Source: Erysipelotrichaceae bacterium 66202529 (GTDB lineage Bacteria; Bacillota_I; Bacilli_A; Erysipelotrichales; Erysipelotrichaceae). Taken from it: a stretch of 64,000 nucleotides of DNA. The position numbers and the translations under genes were made by a program. Of this stretch, positions 53,641-63,091 are shown piece by piece (position 1 is the first letter of the stretch; each line of letters starts with the position of its first letter). Under the pieces are notes generated by a model. That model did not search any database. It was not told the origin of the DNA and was given only the letters and a program-made list of their open reading frames with translations. The DNA lies in the NCBI GenBank assembly GCA_017161075.1, contig CP046174.1:2294001-2358000 (forward strand), written 5' to 3'.

Positions 53641-54539
53641 CAGCCTTAGTAACCTTAACCAAGCGGCATATCCTGTTGTATATCCGTGATCGTTCCGCAA
53701 TTTTCTTTTCCATGCTGTCCGTTCTCATCGTTTTGCTTATGATGCTTGTCTTTCTGAAGGATATGAACAGGGATGAGCTGATACAGCTTATTCAGAATGC
53801 GAACGGCACCATTAACCAACAAGACGCAAGCCACCTGATCACGATGTGGACGATTGCCGGAATTCTTGTTGTCAATGCGTTTACCGTTCCCATCACGATG
53901 ATCGGTATGCTCATACAGGACAAGGAACAGAAACGGCTGGAAAGCTTTTACTGCTCCTGTGTTCCCCGCCATATTCTGATGCTATCCTATCTGCTGTCCG
54001 CAGTACTGATGGGATTTGCGATGTGTATGCTGCTTATGCTGCTTTCTTACTGTTATGTGAGCTTAAGCGGCTTTGCCTTCCTGACACTCTTTCAATTTCT
54101 GCAGGCGTCTTTTCTTCTTCTGCTTTGCACCTTTGTTTCAAGCTCTTTAACAGCGCTGATTGCCCACTGGGTGAACAGTGAGCACGCATGGGGCGCCTTT
54201 TCCACTCTTGCCGGAACACTGATTGGTTTTCTGGGAGGCATCTACCTGCCGGTGGGAATGCTGCCAGCAGCAGTACAGGGCGTTTTGAAGGGACTTCCGT
54301 TTCTCCATGAAGCAGCCCTTATGCGCAATATACTTACCTCATCTTCGCTGACACAGCTGTTTGACGGTCTGCCTGCCTCCCTTACCGATACGTATCGTGA
54401 GGTAATGGGAATTACCATCACAGTAAACAAGCAAGCCCTTTCATCAGAATTCCAGATTCTTACGCTGTTGCTTTGTGGTATAATAACGTTAAGCTTAACC
54501 GTTTATCTGCTGAACCGGCATACCGCATTTGACAAATAG
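53637..54539 (+). CDS. ABC-2 type permease
   Basis: The 300-residue protein has six membrane helices, a long extracellular loop after TM1, and the late GFLGGIYLPVGMLP motif of ABC-2 permeases of the daunorubicin type. It overlaps the ATPase gene by 4 nt and is followed 11 nt later by a LytTR gene. The exported substrate is unknown. Confidence 0.9.
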   Translation: MTALVTLTKRHILLYIRDRSAIFFSMLSVLIVLLMMLVFLKDMNRDELIQLIQNANGTINQQDASHLITMWTIAGILVVNAFTVPITMIGMLIQDKEQKRLESFYCSCVPRHILMLSYLLSAVLMGFAMCMLLMLLSYCYVSLSGFAFLTLFQFLQASFLLLLCTFVSSSLTALIAHWVNSEHAWGAFSTLAGTLIGFLGGIYLPVGMLPAAVQGVLKGLPFLHEAALMRNILTSSSLTQLFDGLPASLTDTYREVMGITITVNKQALSSEFQILTLLLCGIITLSLTVYLLNRHTAFDK

Positions 54540-54550
54540 GAGGGTTGCAC

Positions 54551-54991
54551 TTGAAAATCATCATCGAAGACAAAGTATCAAAGGAGGAAGAGGATACCAT
54601 CATCGTCCGATGTGGCACGCTGAATGATTCTCTACTCAAACTGCTTCGCCAGCTAAAGAGCGGTGATGAATGTATCACCTGTACGCAAAATGGAAAAATT
54701 GCCAGAATTAGGCCGGATGATGTTTATTATTTTGAATCGGTCGATAGTAAAACGTTTCTCTATACAGAAACAGAGGTGTTTGAAATACGACAGAAGCTCT
54801 ATGAGATTGAAGATCACTATGCAGGCTTTGACTTCTTTCGCTCGTCAAAATCCACGATCATCAACCTGCGTAAGATTCGTTATCTTTCCCCTGTACTTGG
54901 CAGCCGGATGGAGGCCACCTTGCACAACGATGAGAAAATCATGATTTCAAGACAGTATGTTGCAGCTTTGAAGGCGCTGCTCAGCATTTAG
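54551..54991 (+). CDS. LytTR-domain transcriptional regulator
   Basis: About 146 residues with a C-terminal LytTR DNA-binding domain (IRPDDVYYFESVDSKTFLY to FFRSSKSTIINLRKIRYLSP, in parts) and a short N-terminal domain instead of a receiver. The start codon appears to be TTG at 54551, 6 nt after AGGAGGG; the TTG at 54545 abuts that site. LytTR genes of this form sit with DUF3021 membrane proteins and ABC exporters and probably control them. Confidence 0.88.
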   Translation: MKIIIEDKVSKEEEDTIIVRCGTLNDSLLKLLRQLKSGDECITCTQNGKIARIRPDDVYYFESVDSKTFLYTETEVFEIRQKLYEIEDHYAGFDFFRSSKSTIINLRKIRYLSPVLGSRMEATLHNDEKIMISRQYVAALKALLSI

Positions 54992-55005
54992 GGAGGCGAT
55001 CAATC

Positions 55006-55437
55006 ATGCGCAAATTAAAGGAACTGGCTTTTACCTTCTCTACGATTACCACCTGCACAATCATAGCGGCCACGGTGTTCATCAGCATCTTCTGGAAAGA
55101 AACAACGATTGATACGTCAATTCTCTGGCAGATTCTGGTTTGCAGCTTCTTTTGCACGCTTGGAAATCTTCTGTATACAAAAGAAGAAAAAAGCAAGCAG
55201 CAGTTTTATGCTCTGCTCGTATTGCATTATTTGTATATCAATGCCGTTGTACTGCTCAGCGGTCTGTTCTTTCGATGGTTTTATGCAGATAATCCCGTTA
55301 TGGTGCTCACCATGATTACGATTATCGCAATCGTCTTTTCATTTGTTTACATCATGCTTCAAATCCGCTCAAAGCGCGATGCTGCTGTGATGAATGAACG
55401 GTTGAAGGCATATATCAAAAAAAGAAATGTAGATTGA
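55006..55437 (+). CDS. DUF3021-family membrane protein
   Basis: The 143-residue protein has four membrane helices and a basic C-terminus, matching the DUF3021 family that accompanies LytTR regulators. It may hold the regulator at the membrane or sense the exporter, but this is inference from gene pairing. GGGAGG precedes the ATG, 15 nt after the LytTR stop. Confidence 0.85.
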   Translation: MRKLKELAFTFSTITTCTIIAATVFISIFWKETTIDTSILWQILVCSFFCTLGNLLYTKEEKSKQQFYALLVLHYLYINAVVLLSGLFFRWFYADNPVMVLTMITIIAIVFSFVYIMLQIRSKRDAAVMNERLKAYIKKRNVD

Positions 55438-55542
55438 TGAAAAGCATTGTGACAGCCTTTTATGAAAGCTGTGATACCTATACAAGCACTCTTTCCTTGT
55501 GAAACAGGGATACGCTTTGTATGCTTACGATTCAGAAACATA

Positions 55543-55585
55543 AAACAACGCCTCCGATCATCATAGATCATGGGCGTTGTTTTTC
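55543..55585. terminator. Bidirectional terminator between DUF3021 gene and aspS
   Basis: AAACAACGCC (55543-55552) pairs with GGCGTTGTTT (55573-55582), with T residues on both sides. Confidence 0.88.
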
Positions 55586-57331
55586 TTATTCTTCTTCCCT
55601 AACGGCAATGTGCAGCTCTTCCAGCTGTGCACCATCAACCGGTGTTGGAGCATCACTCATCGGGCATTTTGCATTTGCATTTTTCGGGAAAGCAATCACA
55701 TCACGAATAGAATCACTCTCTGAAAGGATCATAGCGATACGGTCAAGCCCAAAGGCCAGTCCGCCATGCGGCGGTGTTCCATATTTCAGGGCATCCACAA
55801 ACCAGCCAAAGTTTTCCTGAATCTTTTCCTCTGTAAAGCCGAGAACCTCAAACATTTTATCCTGCATAGCTCCATCATAAATACGCAAGGAGCCTCCGCC
55901 AAGCTCATAACCGTTCAATACGACATCATATGCGATGGCATGAACCTTGCCCGGATCGGTATCAATATATTGCATATCCTCATCTCTTGGACGTGTGAAC
56001 GGATGATGCATCGCATACCAGCGACCATCCTCCTCGCTATATTCAAACATAGGGAAATCCGTTACCCACAGATAAGAAAATTCATTCGTTTTCTTTAAAC
56101 CAAGCTCAGCACCGAAATGATTTCGCAGCACACCAAGAACCTCACACGTCGTTCTCCATGCGTCCGAAACAATCAGCACAAGATCATGATCCTTTAATTC
56201 CAGACGCTGTGTAAGGGAATGTATTTCCTCCTCGGAAAGAAATTTCACGATTGGCCCGCTCAGCGTTCCCTCCAGATATTTCAATGTCACAAGACCCTTA
56301 GCACCGTTTTTCTTAGCCAGATCCGTGATTTTATCAATTTCCTTTCTGGTCATGCCTGCTTTTCCAGGCACGACAACTGCCTTTATACTGCCCTTAGCGG
56401 CAATACAGTCCGCAAACACCTTGAAGCCGCAATGTTCAAACAGCTCCGTGATATCCTGCAGCCCCAGATCAAAACGGTTATCCGGCTTATCGCTGCCATA
56501 GCGGTTCATTGCCTCTTTCCAGGTTAAACGCGGAAACGGAATGCTGATATCCATTCCCTTGACATCCTTCATCAGCTTTTGCAGCATTTCTTCCATCATG
56601 GTCTGAATCTCCACATCGCTTAAAAAGCTGGTTTCCAGATCGACCTGTGTAAAATCCGTCTGGCGGTCAGCACGCAAATCCTCATCGCGGAAGCAGCGGG
56701 CAAACTGGTAATAGCGCTCAAATCCGGATACCATCAACAGCTGCTTATACAGCTGCGGAGACTGTGGCAACGCATAAAAGCTTCCCGGATGTACACGGCT
56801 TGGCACCAGATAATCCCGTGCGCCCTCCGGTGTGCTTCTTCCCAGCATTGGTGTTTCTATCTCTATGAATGCCTTGCTGTCCAGATATTCACGCATACTG
56901 TGTGTGATTTTATGACGCAGGATCAGCTTCTGCTGCATCTGTGGTCTGCGCAAATCCAGATAGCGGTATTTCAAACGGGTATCTTCAAGGGCATCTGTCT
57001 CATCCGCCACAATGATCGGTGTCGTTTCCGCGCGGTTGATGATCGTCACCTGCTGTACCTGAATTTCAATATCTCCGGTTGCCAGCTTAGGATTCTTATC
57101 CTTACGCTCCATAACGATTCCCTTTGCCTCCAGGATATATTCGTTTCGTACATCCCGTATCGCATCGGAAAGCTGTTCATCAAAAACGAGCTGTGTAATA
57201 CCCGTGCGGTCACGCAGATCAATAAATACAAGCGCTCCGAAGTTTCTTCTTTTTGCGACCCAGCCGATCAGCGTTACCTCTTTGCCTGCATCACTTACAC
57301 GCAGCTCTCCATTTGTATGTGTTCTATTCAT
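55586..57331 (-). CDS. aspS: Aspartyl-tRNA synthetase
   Basis: About 581 residues of the bacterial-type enzyme: N-terminal OB anticodon domain (GWVAKRRNFGALVFIDLRDR), class II motif 2 in FARCFRDEDLRADRQ-FTQ, a GAD insert domain, and motif 3 GLAFGLDRIAMIL. It charges tRNA-Asp in the cytosol. The ATG at 57331 follows AGGAG and lies 10 nt after the hisS stop; the longer open frame overlapping hisS is rejected. It is expressed from the hisS T-box leader. Confidence 0.97.
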   Translation of the reverse strand: MNRTHTNGELRVSDAGKEVTLIGWVAKRRNFGALVFIDLRDRTGITQLVFDEQLSDAIRDVRNEYILEAKGIVMERKDKNPKLATGDIEIQVQQVTIINRAETTPIIVADETDALEDTRLKYRYLDLRRPQMQQKLILRHKITHSMREYLDSKAFIEIETPMLGRSTPEGARDYLVPSRVHPGSFYALPQSPQLYKQLLMVSGFERYYQFARCFRDEDLRADRQTDFTQVDLETSFLSDVEIQTMMEEMLQKLMKDVKGMDISIPFPRLTWKEAMNRYGSDKPDNRFDLGLQDITELFEHCGFKVFADCIAAKGSIKAVVVPGKAGMTRKEIDKITDLAKKNGAKGLVTLKYLEGTLSGPIVKFLSEEEIHSLTQRLELKDHDLVLIVSDAWRTTCEVLGVLRNHFGAELGLKKTNEFSYLWVTDFPMFEYSEEDGRWYAMHHPFTRPRDEDMQYIDTDPGKVHAIAYDVVLNGYELGGGSLRIYDGAMQDKMFEVLGFTEEKIQENFGWFVDALKYGTPPHGGLAFGLDRIAMILSESDSIRDVIAFPKNANAKCPMSDAPTPVDGAQLEELHIAVREEE

Positions 57332-57341
57332 ATTCGTACTC

Positions 57342-58679
57342 CTATTCCTCATGGTTGCAGGTGCAGTGTTCTTCTCCACACGTACACACATGCGCATCCT
57401 CTGTTTCATGAAACATGGCATCCATTGTATCAACCACTGCATCGAGTGCCACTGTTAATTTTTCCTGTGTTTCGATTTCCTTCATATTCACAGTCTCGTT
57501 TTGTACTTCCGTTTCACCGATCATGATGGCAACCTTTGCCTTTTTACGATCAACCGTCTTAAACTGCGCCTTAAAGGAACGATTCAGATAATCCATATCC
57601 GAACGATAGCCGGCTGCACGAAGCTCTGTGACAACCTGCAAAGCAGTTGTTGCGGCCTCAGGGGACAGGCAAAGGACATAGGCATCCAGACCCTCCTCAT
57701 CCGCCAGGGAAATTCCTTCTGCCTCCAAAGCAATCAGCAGTCGTTCCAGACCCATAGCCCAGCCAATACCGCTCATACCCTGCGGCCCGCCGAAGTATTC
57801 CACCAGACCATCATAGCGCCCACCTGCAAATACTGTGGACTGTGCGCCCATTTCCTTATTGACGGATACAACCTCAAATACGGTATGTGTATAGTAATCC
57901 AAACCACGCACCAGCTTATCATCCACCTCATATGGAATACCGAGCGCATCCAGACCCTCCAGCACCTGCTTAAAATATGCCTTGCTTTCCTCATTCAGAT
58001 AATCCGCCATTTTTGGAACATTCTTCATGATTGGCAGCTCATGATCCACCTTACAGTCCAGAATACGCAGAGGATTCTGTTCATAACGGCGCTGACAATC
58101 GGCACACATATGACTGATATCGTTTTTAAAATGCTCCTTCAAAGCCTTTCGATATGCTGCGCGCGAATCATCATCCCCCAGTGTATTGATCAGCACCTTC
58201 ATATCCTTTAAGCCCAGCGCGGAAATAAAAGACCAGCCCAAAGCGATTGTTTCCACATCCAGCAACGGACTCTTTGCGCCAATCACCTCAACACCGAACT
58301 GATTAAAAATACGCATTCTTCCCTTCTGCGGACGCTCATGACGGCACTGCGGCCCGACATAATACATTTTTATGGGAAGATCGGCATAGCCGTACATCTT
58401 ATGCTCTACAAATGCTCTGGCAACACCCGCTGTACATTCCGGACGCAGCGTCAGTGAGGTAGAGCTGTTTTCCAGCTGAAAGGTATACATTTCCTTATTT
58501 ACCATATCACTGGAGTCATTTCCTCTTTTGAATACATTGGTATGCTCAAAAATCGGCGTACGGATTTCCTGATAATTATAAACGTATGTAAACTGTCGAA
58601 TCAGCTCCTCCAGACGATGCCATTTGCCGATTTCCTCCGGCAGAATATCCTGTGTTCCTCTTGGTACCTGATAGTTCAT
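57342..58679 (-). CDS. hisS: Histidyl-tRNA synthetase with Cys/His-rich tail
   Basis: About 445 residues of HisRS: PRGTQDILPEE at the start, motif 2 region RPQKGRMRIFNQFGVE, His motif VRGLDYYTHTVFE and motif 3 GIGWAMGLERLL. The final 24 residues (422-445) are an unusual acidic extension with VCTCGEEHCTCNHEE, giving four cysteines and two histidines that could bind zinc or another metal. AGGAGGA precedes the ATG at 58679. Upstream is a T-box leader. Confidence 0.96.
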   Translation of the reverse strand: MNYQVPRGTQDILPEEIGKWHRLEELIRQFTYVYNYQEIRTPIFEHTNVFKRGNDSSDMVNKEMYTFQLENSSTSLTLRPECTAGVARAFVEHKMYGYADLPIKMYYVGPQCRHERPQKGRMRIFNQFGVEVIGAKSPLLDVETIALGWSFISALGLKDMKVLINTLGDDDSRAAYRKALKEHFKNDISHMCADCQRRYEQNPLRILDCKVDHELPIMKNVPKMADYLNEESKAYFKQVLEGLDALGIPYEVDDKLVRGLDYYTHTVFEVVSVNKEMGAQSTVFAGGRYDGLVEYFGGPQGMSGIGWAMGLERLLIALEAEGISLADEEGLDAYVLCLSPEAATTALQVVTELRAAGYRSDMDYLNRSFKAQFKTVDRKKAKVAIMIGETEVQNETVNMKEIETQEKLTVALDAVVDTMDAMFHETEDAHVCTCGEEHCTCNHEE

Positions 58680-58729
58680 TTCGTTTCCTCCTATACATGT
58701 ATGCTTCCACCCGCATCGGGCTGGAATAA

Positions 58730-58944
58730 AATAAAAACGCGTCACCAACAAAGGACGTCGGGAACGCGGTACCACCTTATTTCACTCCTACAGAGTGCAG
58801 CTTATCCTTTAACGCAGGTTACGATTATCCATTTCCTGATAATTCCTCCAAAGTGTCCAATTATGCTACTTATAGTAGAAACTTTCACCAGACGTTTCCT
58901 CTCTGCACTACATTTCACAAAATCTCTCTTTTTCATCGGATGTA
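58730..58944 (-). promoter_or_regulatory. T-box leader of hisS-aspS
   Basis: The leader carries the T-box sequence AGGTGGTACCGCG (plus-strand CGCGGTACCACCT at 58765-58777), a Stem I with AGAGAGG and GGTGAAAG loops, and a terminator (CGCGTT with ACGCG, then five T). Uncharged tRNA pairing with the specifier and the T-box bulge would prevent termination. The likely specifier is in TTGGACACTTT (around 58850-58860), where GAC (Asp) and CAC (His) overlap. Confidence 0.9.
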
Positions 58945-58949
58945 CTTAT

Positions 58950-58978
58950 AGTGTACTCATTTCATCTTTTTTTGTCAA
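58950..58978 (-). promoter_or_regulatory. Sigma-A promoter of hisS-aspS
   Basis: TTGACA (58978-58973) and TACACT (58955-58950) on the minus strand are 17 nt apart. The T-box transcript would start near 58943. Confidence 0.85.
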
Positions 58979-59240
58979 TAGGAAATTCACGTTCTTAAAA
59001 AGGTGCTCGCATTAACGTATACTTCACAAGGAATATAAAGGGGCTTATGGAAAGACGTACTTTATCAAAGAAGCGTTTCCTTATAGTATGACAGCAACAG
59101 CCGAGTTATTGCTATCGTGCACACAAGGTAATATAACATTTTATATCTGCTTGTGCCTGGCAGAACCTGCAATAGTTCCGATACCGGCTACAAGGCATGC
59201 AGTACAAATGCGGATTTCCAGTTTTTATATACCGGGAATC

Positions 59241-59267
59241 AAAAAAAGGCAATGCCTGCGCATTACC
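59241..59267 (-). terminator. Terminator after the YebC-family gene
   Basis: GGCAATGC (59248-59255) and GCATTACC (59260-59267) pair, and the minus strand continues with seven T residues. Confidence 0.88.
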
Positions 59268-59278
59268 GTTTTCTTTTT

Positions 59279-60016
59279 CTATTCTGCACTGTCGTTGATA
59301 TTACGGACATTGTGATATACCTGCTGTACATCATCAACCTCATTCAACAGATTTACAAGACGCTGAAACAGCATCAGCTCTTCCCCTTGCAGTTCAACAT
59401 ATTCGTTTGGAAGCATGGTATCCTCCAGAATATCGAATGTTACCTCAGGAATCAGTTCTTCAATGGCATCCTTTGCCTTGTTTAGTTCTGTTGGCTCAAC
59501 CGTAATCGTCATTTGACCATCTTCAACCTCAATGTCCTTCAGATCTACTTCTGCCATGATCAATGCATCCATCATTGCTTCTTCATCATCAAACTTAATA
59601 GAAATCAGTCCGACATGCTCGTAGTTAAAGGAAACACAGCCGCTGACACCGATTTTTGCATGAGATTTATTAAAGCATCCACGCAGATCAGCGATAGTAC
59701 GGTTTGCATTATCTGTCAGACAGTCGATGATAATCGTTGCCTGTCCGCCGGCACCAAAGCCTTCATATGTAGCCGCAGAGTAGTTTTCATTGGTACCACC
59801 CTTGGCCTTGTCAATCGCACGCTTGATGACATCCGCAGGAACCTGGTTCGCCTTGGCACGTTCAATTACTTTTTTCAAAGAAGCATTCATGTCAGGGTCA
59901 GGTACACCGGCTTTTGCAGCCATCAGTATTTCTTTTCCATAACGGGAATATAGTTTTGCTTTTACCGCTGCAGTTTTTGCCATGGAAGCGGCACGCACTT
60001 CAAAATGTCTACCCAT
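59279..60016 (-). CDS. YebC/PmpR-family protein
   Basis: The 245-residue product is a YebC-family protein with GRHFEVRAASMAKTAAVKAK at the start, then YEGFGAGGQATIIIDCLTDN and FNYEHVGLISI. Members were called transcription regulators; recent work indicates that some relieve ribosome stalling at proline-rich stretches. The start (GRHFEVR rather than GHSKW) is the YeeN-type variant. It appears to be a single gene with its own terminator. Confidence 0.92.
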   Translation of the reverse strand: MGRHFEVRAASMAKTAAVKAKLYSRYGKEILMAAKAGVPDPDMNASLKKVIERAKANQVPADVIKRAIDKAKGGTNENYSAATYEGFGAGGQATIIIDCLTDNANRTIADLRGCFNKSHAKIGVSGCVSFNYEHVGLISIKFDDEEAMMDALIMAEVDLKDIEVEDGQMTITVEPTELNKAKDAIEELIPEVTFDILEDTMLPNEYVELQGEELMLFQRLVNLLNEVDDVQQVYHNVRNINDSAE

Positions 60017-60439
60017 TGTTTAATCACCTTCCAAATTTCCTTTACCATTATATCAGAATTTATATATCGTGACAATAAAATATCAAAAAGATGCAGGATT
60101 GAAGCCTTTTTAAAATGTTTTTGTTCAGAGAAAGCAGGGACATTATGGCTCATCATGAGGGAATAGCGGTTATGACATTGCATATCAGCTATACAAATGA
60201 AAGTAACTGATAGCTTTGATCAGCTCCATCCTTCCCCTACTGGTATGTAAAGTAAAGCACAAGTATTGTGAAAGCTATAGATATCCAGTTTTTATCCATG
60301 CTTCAAAATAAATGATATATCAGGAAGTAATATAGGAGGGTGTCCCAACACATATATCTCCTGCTTTTCGCCTGCTTTAGCTATCTGTTCAGAAAAAGCA
60401 GTATTTAGGATTGTGTCCTGTCTTGAAGCTCGTCTGCTT
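60017..60439. other. Intergenic region, nothing recognised
   Basis: About 420 nt between the acyltransferase end and the YebC start. No gene, tRNA or strong terminator was identified. Confidence 0.45.
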
Positions 60440-61681
60440 TTACAGGGGAAGAACAGGATACCTTTTCTTTATATGCAGTACAGCAAGAGAGGCAGCGTGT
60501 GTAAAGCACAGCACACATAGCACCTTTCCAATAGCCAGGAACAGAGAATCAATGTGCGGAAACCAGAGCTCTACAAACAGGATCATCAGCGGATGAATGA
60601 GATAATAATATTTTGATACTGCCCGTAAGGGTATCTTGTGCAGTCTGGATACATCAATATTTGTATATAGCAGACAGGAAAACAGATAATAGACCAGTGG
60701 TACACAGGCTAGCAGAATATTGCTATCAAGGCGCTGGGTTGTCTGCAGCAGCAGACCCTCTGCGATCAGTGCCACAATGCTGAGCAGCAGCTTCAAAAAG
60801 CATAAGGAAGAAACCGGCTGCTCCTTTGTACCGATCCAATAGCCCAGTGTGACATAAAATAAAGCAAAGAATAGAAAATTACGTGTTGTGAAAAAGATTG
60901 CGTAATAATAATGAAGCAGACTTTGAAAGAAGTTCCCACAGAAGCCGTAGTAGGTTTCCGTAGCACCAAACAGCAAAAGAACAAATGACACGGCAAGCAG
61001 TACCTTCAGGGTATGCTTTTTTTTCCAGTATTGCAAGACGAGCATTGACAGCAGAAGCGCCGGAAAATACCAGAGATGATAATATACGCCGGAATACAGC
61101 AAGGCGATCAAAATCACCAAAGGGATGAGCAGAAACAGCAGCAATATCTGAATGACACCGGGTATTCCCATTCCCTTTAGCACCTGCAAGCCCTGTTCAA
61201 TATAAGGGGCTGCCAGTGAAAAGGAGCTAGGCAGATACACTGCACTCCATACCAGATATACCGGTATCATGGAACGAATATAGGAACGTATGTAATCCGG
61301 CTTCTTCTGCTCCTGTCTTGCGGCAAAAAATCCGCTGACCAGAAAGAAAAAAGGAACACAAATTCTGCCGATGATGTTATTGATTGCTATATCCGCCTGC
61401 GCCGAAATGTTAAAGAATGGGCGCACATGCAAAATAATGATAATGATCGAGGACAAAAAACGAAATACATCGAGATTCTCATATTGCAGCTTCTGCAGTC
61501 CTGCATTGTATGTCATATGTGTTTCCGCCCGCATGATAAACAGCGAACCAGCACCGGCAAGCAGAATAAGAAGCAGTGGCTGTACCATATAATTTTTGTT
61601 TTGTAAGATATTCGTCATGTATAACAGCAGGATCATCATGCTCATACAGCCGATAATGATGTTTCTTTTCATCCAGGTCAT
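60440..61681 (-). CDS. Membrane acyltransferase, acyltransferase-3 family
   Basis: The 413-residue protein has about ten to twelve membrane helices. YENLDVFRFLSSIIIIILHV near residues 67-86 and the FFLVSGFF stretch are typical of acyltransferase-3 proteins, which transfer acyl groups (often acetyl) to surface glycans or peptidoglycan. The target is unknown. AAGGAGG precedes the ATG. Related membrane halves occur in VanT-type serine racemases, but no racemase domain is present. Confidence 0.82.
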   Translation of the reverse strand: MTWMKRNIIIGCMSMMILLLYMTNILQNKNYMVQPLLLILLAGAGSLFIMRAETHMTYNAGLQKLQYENLDVFRFLSSIIIIILHVRPFFNISAQADIAINNIIGRICVPFFFLVSGFFAARQEQKKPDYIRSYIRSMIPVYLVWSAVYLPSSFSLAAPYIEQGLQVLKGMGIPGVIQILLLFLLIPLVILIALLYSGVYYHLWYFPALLLSMLVLQYWKKKHTLKVLLAVSFVLLLFGATETYYGFCGNFFQSLLHYYYAIFFTTRNFLFFALFYVTLGYWIGTKEQPVSSLCFLKLLLSIVALIAEGLLLQTTQRLDSNILLACVPLVYYLFSCLLYTNIDVSRLHKIPLRAVSKYYYLIHPLMILFVELWFPHIDSLFLAIGKVLCVLCFTHAASLAVLHIKKRYPVLPL

Positions 61682-61828
61682 AGTGTTCCTCCTTCTTTCT
61701 ACATCGTTTCCTATTTACATACCCTTATATAACACTGTATTGCTTATTGTATTAGTTAACTAGTACAATAATACATAAGAATATGAAAACTGTCAAGAGA
61801 AACCTGTATTTATATGCAGAAAAGGCTA

Positions 61829-62695
61829 CTATTCCAACGGCTGTTGATAAAAGGTGCCGTAAAATTGCTCTGTTTTCATAACATTTATAAGAGCCTCCGG
61901 ATCTGTTTTCCTCACCAGCTGGACGATATCATATACCTCATAAGAGGATACCACTGTCTGCAGTAGATAGATGCGGTTATGATGATAGCCGCCATATGCA
62001 GGAATGATGGTGATGCCATGCTTATACCGGTGTATATAGGCATCGCTTACCGCCCTTCTGTTTCTCGTCATAATTTCTATTGTCAAACGTTCATAGCGGT
62101 GATAAAACATTTCAATCGTCCTCGTTGTAATATACTGAAACAAAATGGAATAGCCTGCATACAGCCAGCCAAACAGCAGGCCGGATACACAAAGAAGCAG
62201 TGTGTTTCCAAAGAATACATAGCCCCAGATAGATTTTCCCAGGCGGTTGGATACATATAACGCAATGAAATCAGTGCCCCCGGTGGACGCATTGCCACGT
62301 AGTGCAATAACTGCACTGAAGCCGTATAGAAAGCCTCCAAAAATTACCTGCAGAAAAAGATCATGAACGAGCGGCTGAAAATGAAAAAGCTGTAAAAATA
62401 TACTGGATGAAAGAAACTGGATGCTGGAATATAATGTGAAACGCTTGCTGAGACGCCGATAGCAAAGCAGTGCCAGTGGGATATTCAGCATAAGGATTCC
62501 TGCTGAAACAGAAAAAGGAAAGCCGATAACACCGGCGATGCGGTCCAGCAGAATAGCCAGACCGGTAAACCCGCCGGACAGCAGTCCTGTCGGCTGCATC
62601 ATGGTCTGAATGACATAGGTTTGTAAAAGAGCGGATAGCAGTACGCTGCCGATTGTTACCAGGGCTTGTGAATGCGGCGTTTTCAGTTTTTGCAT
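61829..62695 (-). CDS. YitT-family membrane protein
   Basis: About 288 residues: five or six helices of the YitT domain (GLLSGGFTGLAILLDRI, then ALRGNASTGGTDFIALYV) followed by a C-terminal DUF2179 domain of about 80 residues. The family is widespread in Firmicutes and its transport role is not settled. GGGAGG lies 7 nt before the ATG at 62695; an upstream in-frame start at 62815 has no support. Confidence 0.9.
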   Translation of the reverse strand: MQKLKTPHSQALVTIGSVLLSALLQTYVIQTMMQPTGLLSGGFTGLAILLDRIAGVIGFPFSVSAGILMLNIPLALLCYRRLSKRFTLYSSIQFLSSSIFLQLFHFQPLVHDLFLQVIFGGFLYGFSAVIALRGNASTGGTDFIALYVSNRLGKSIWGYVFFGNTLLLCVSGLLFGWLYAGYSILFQYITTRTIEMFYHRYERLTIEIMTRNRRAVSDAYIHRYKHGITIIPAYGGYHHNRIYLLQTVVSSYEVYDIVQLVRKTDPEALINVMKTEQFYGTFYQQPLE

Positions 62696-62963
62696 AGCAA
62701 TACCTCCCATATCTGCGAAGCAGTTCTCCTCTCTAGTATCCCTGTGTATCATGCTTCTATGTGGGATATGGTCGTTTTCTGATTCCAAAACAGCAATGCC
62801 ATCATATGAAAACACCTATTCTCCTGTTCTTTAAACACCAATCACTGTTCTATAAAATCCTGCTTCTTCCTGGTAAGGAAAAGCTCACAGGTATTTTCTT
62901 TTCATATGTTACACGATTTGAAATAAACAGGATCAATGAAAATTTGCGTCCGCTGGATAAAAG

Positions 62964-63005
62964 AAAAGCCGAAGCGCATTCCCTGATGAATACATTTCGG
63001 CTTTT
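62964..63005. terminator. Bidirectional terminator between the leuS end and YitT upstream region
   Basis: AAAAGCCGAA (62964-62973) and TTCGGCTTTT (62996-63005) form a perfect 10-bp stem whose own ends give T runs in both directions. It ends leftward leuS transcripts. Confidence 0.88.
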
Positions 63006-63091
63006 ATGACTGTATGAAATATAAATAAACTATGCTAAAACACTTTTCCCTTAACGCTTTTAATGCGTGGTTGTATGTTATAAAGCCTGTT

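Noticed and set aside
60340..60380. GGAGGGTGTCCCAACAC as an IS-end remnant
   Set aside because: No matching inverted end, transposase fragment or target duplication was seen.
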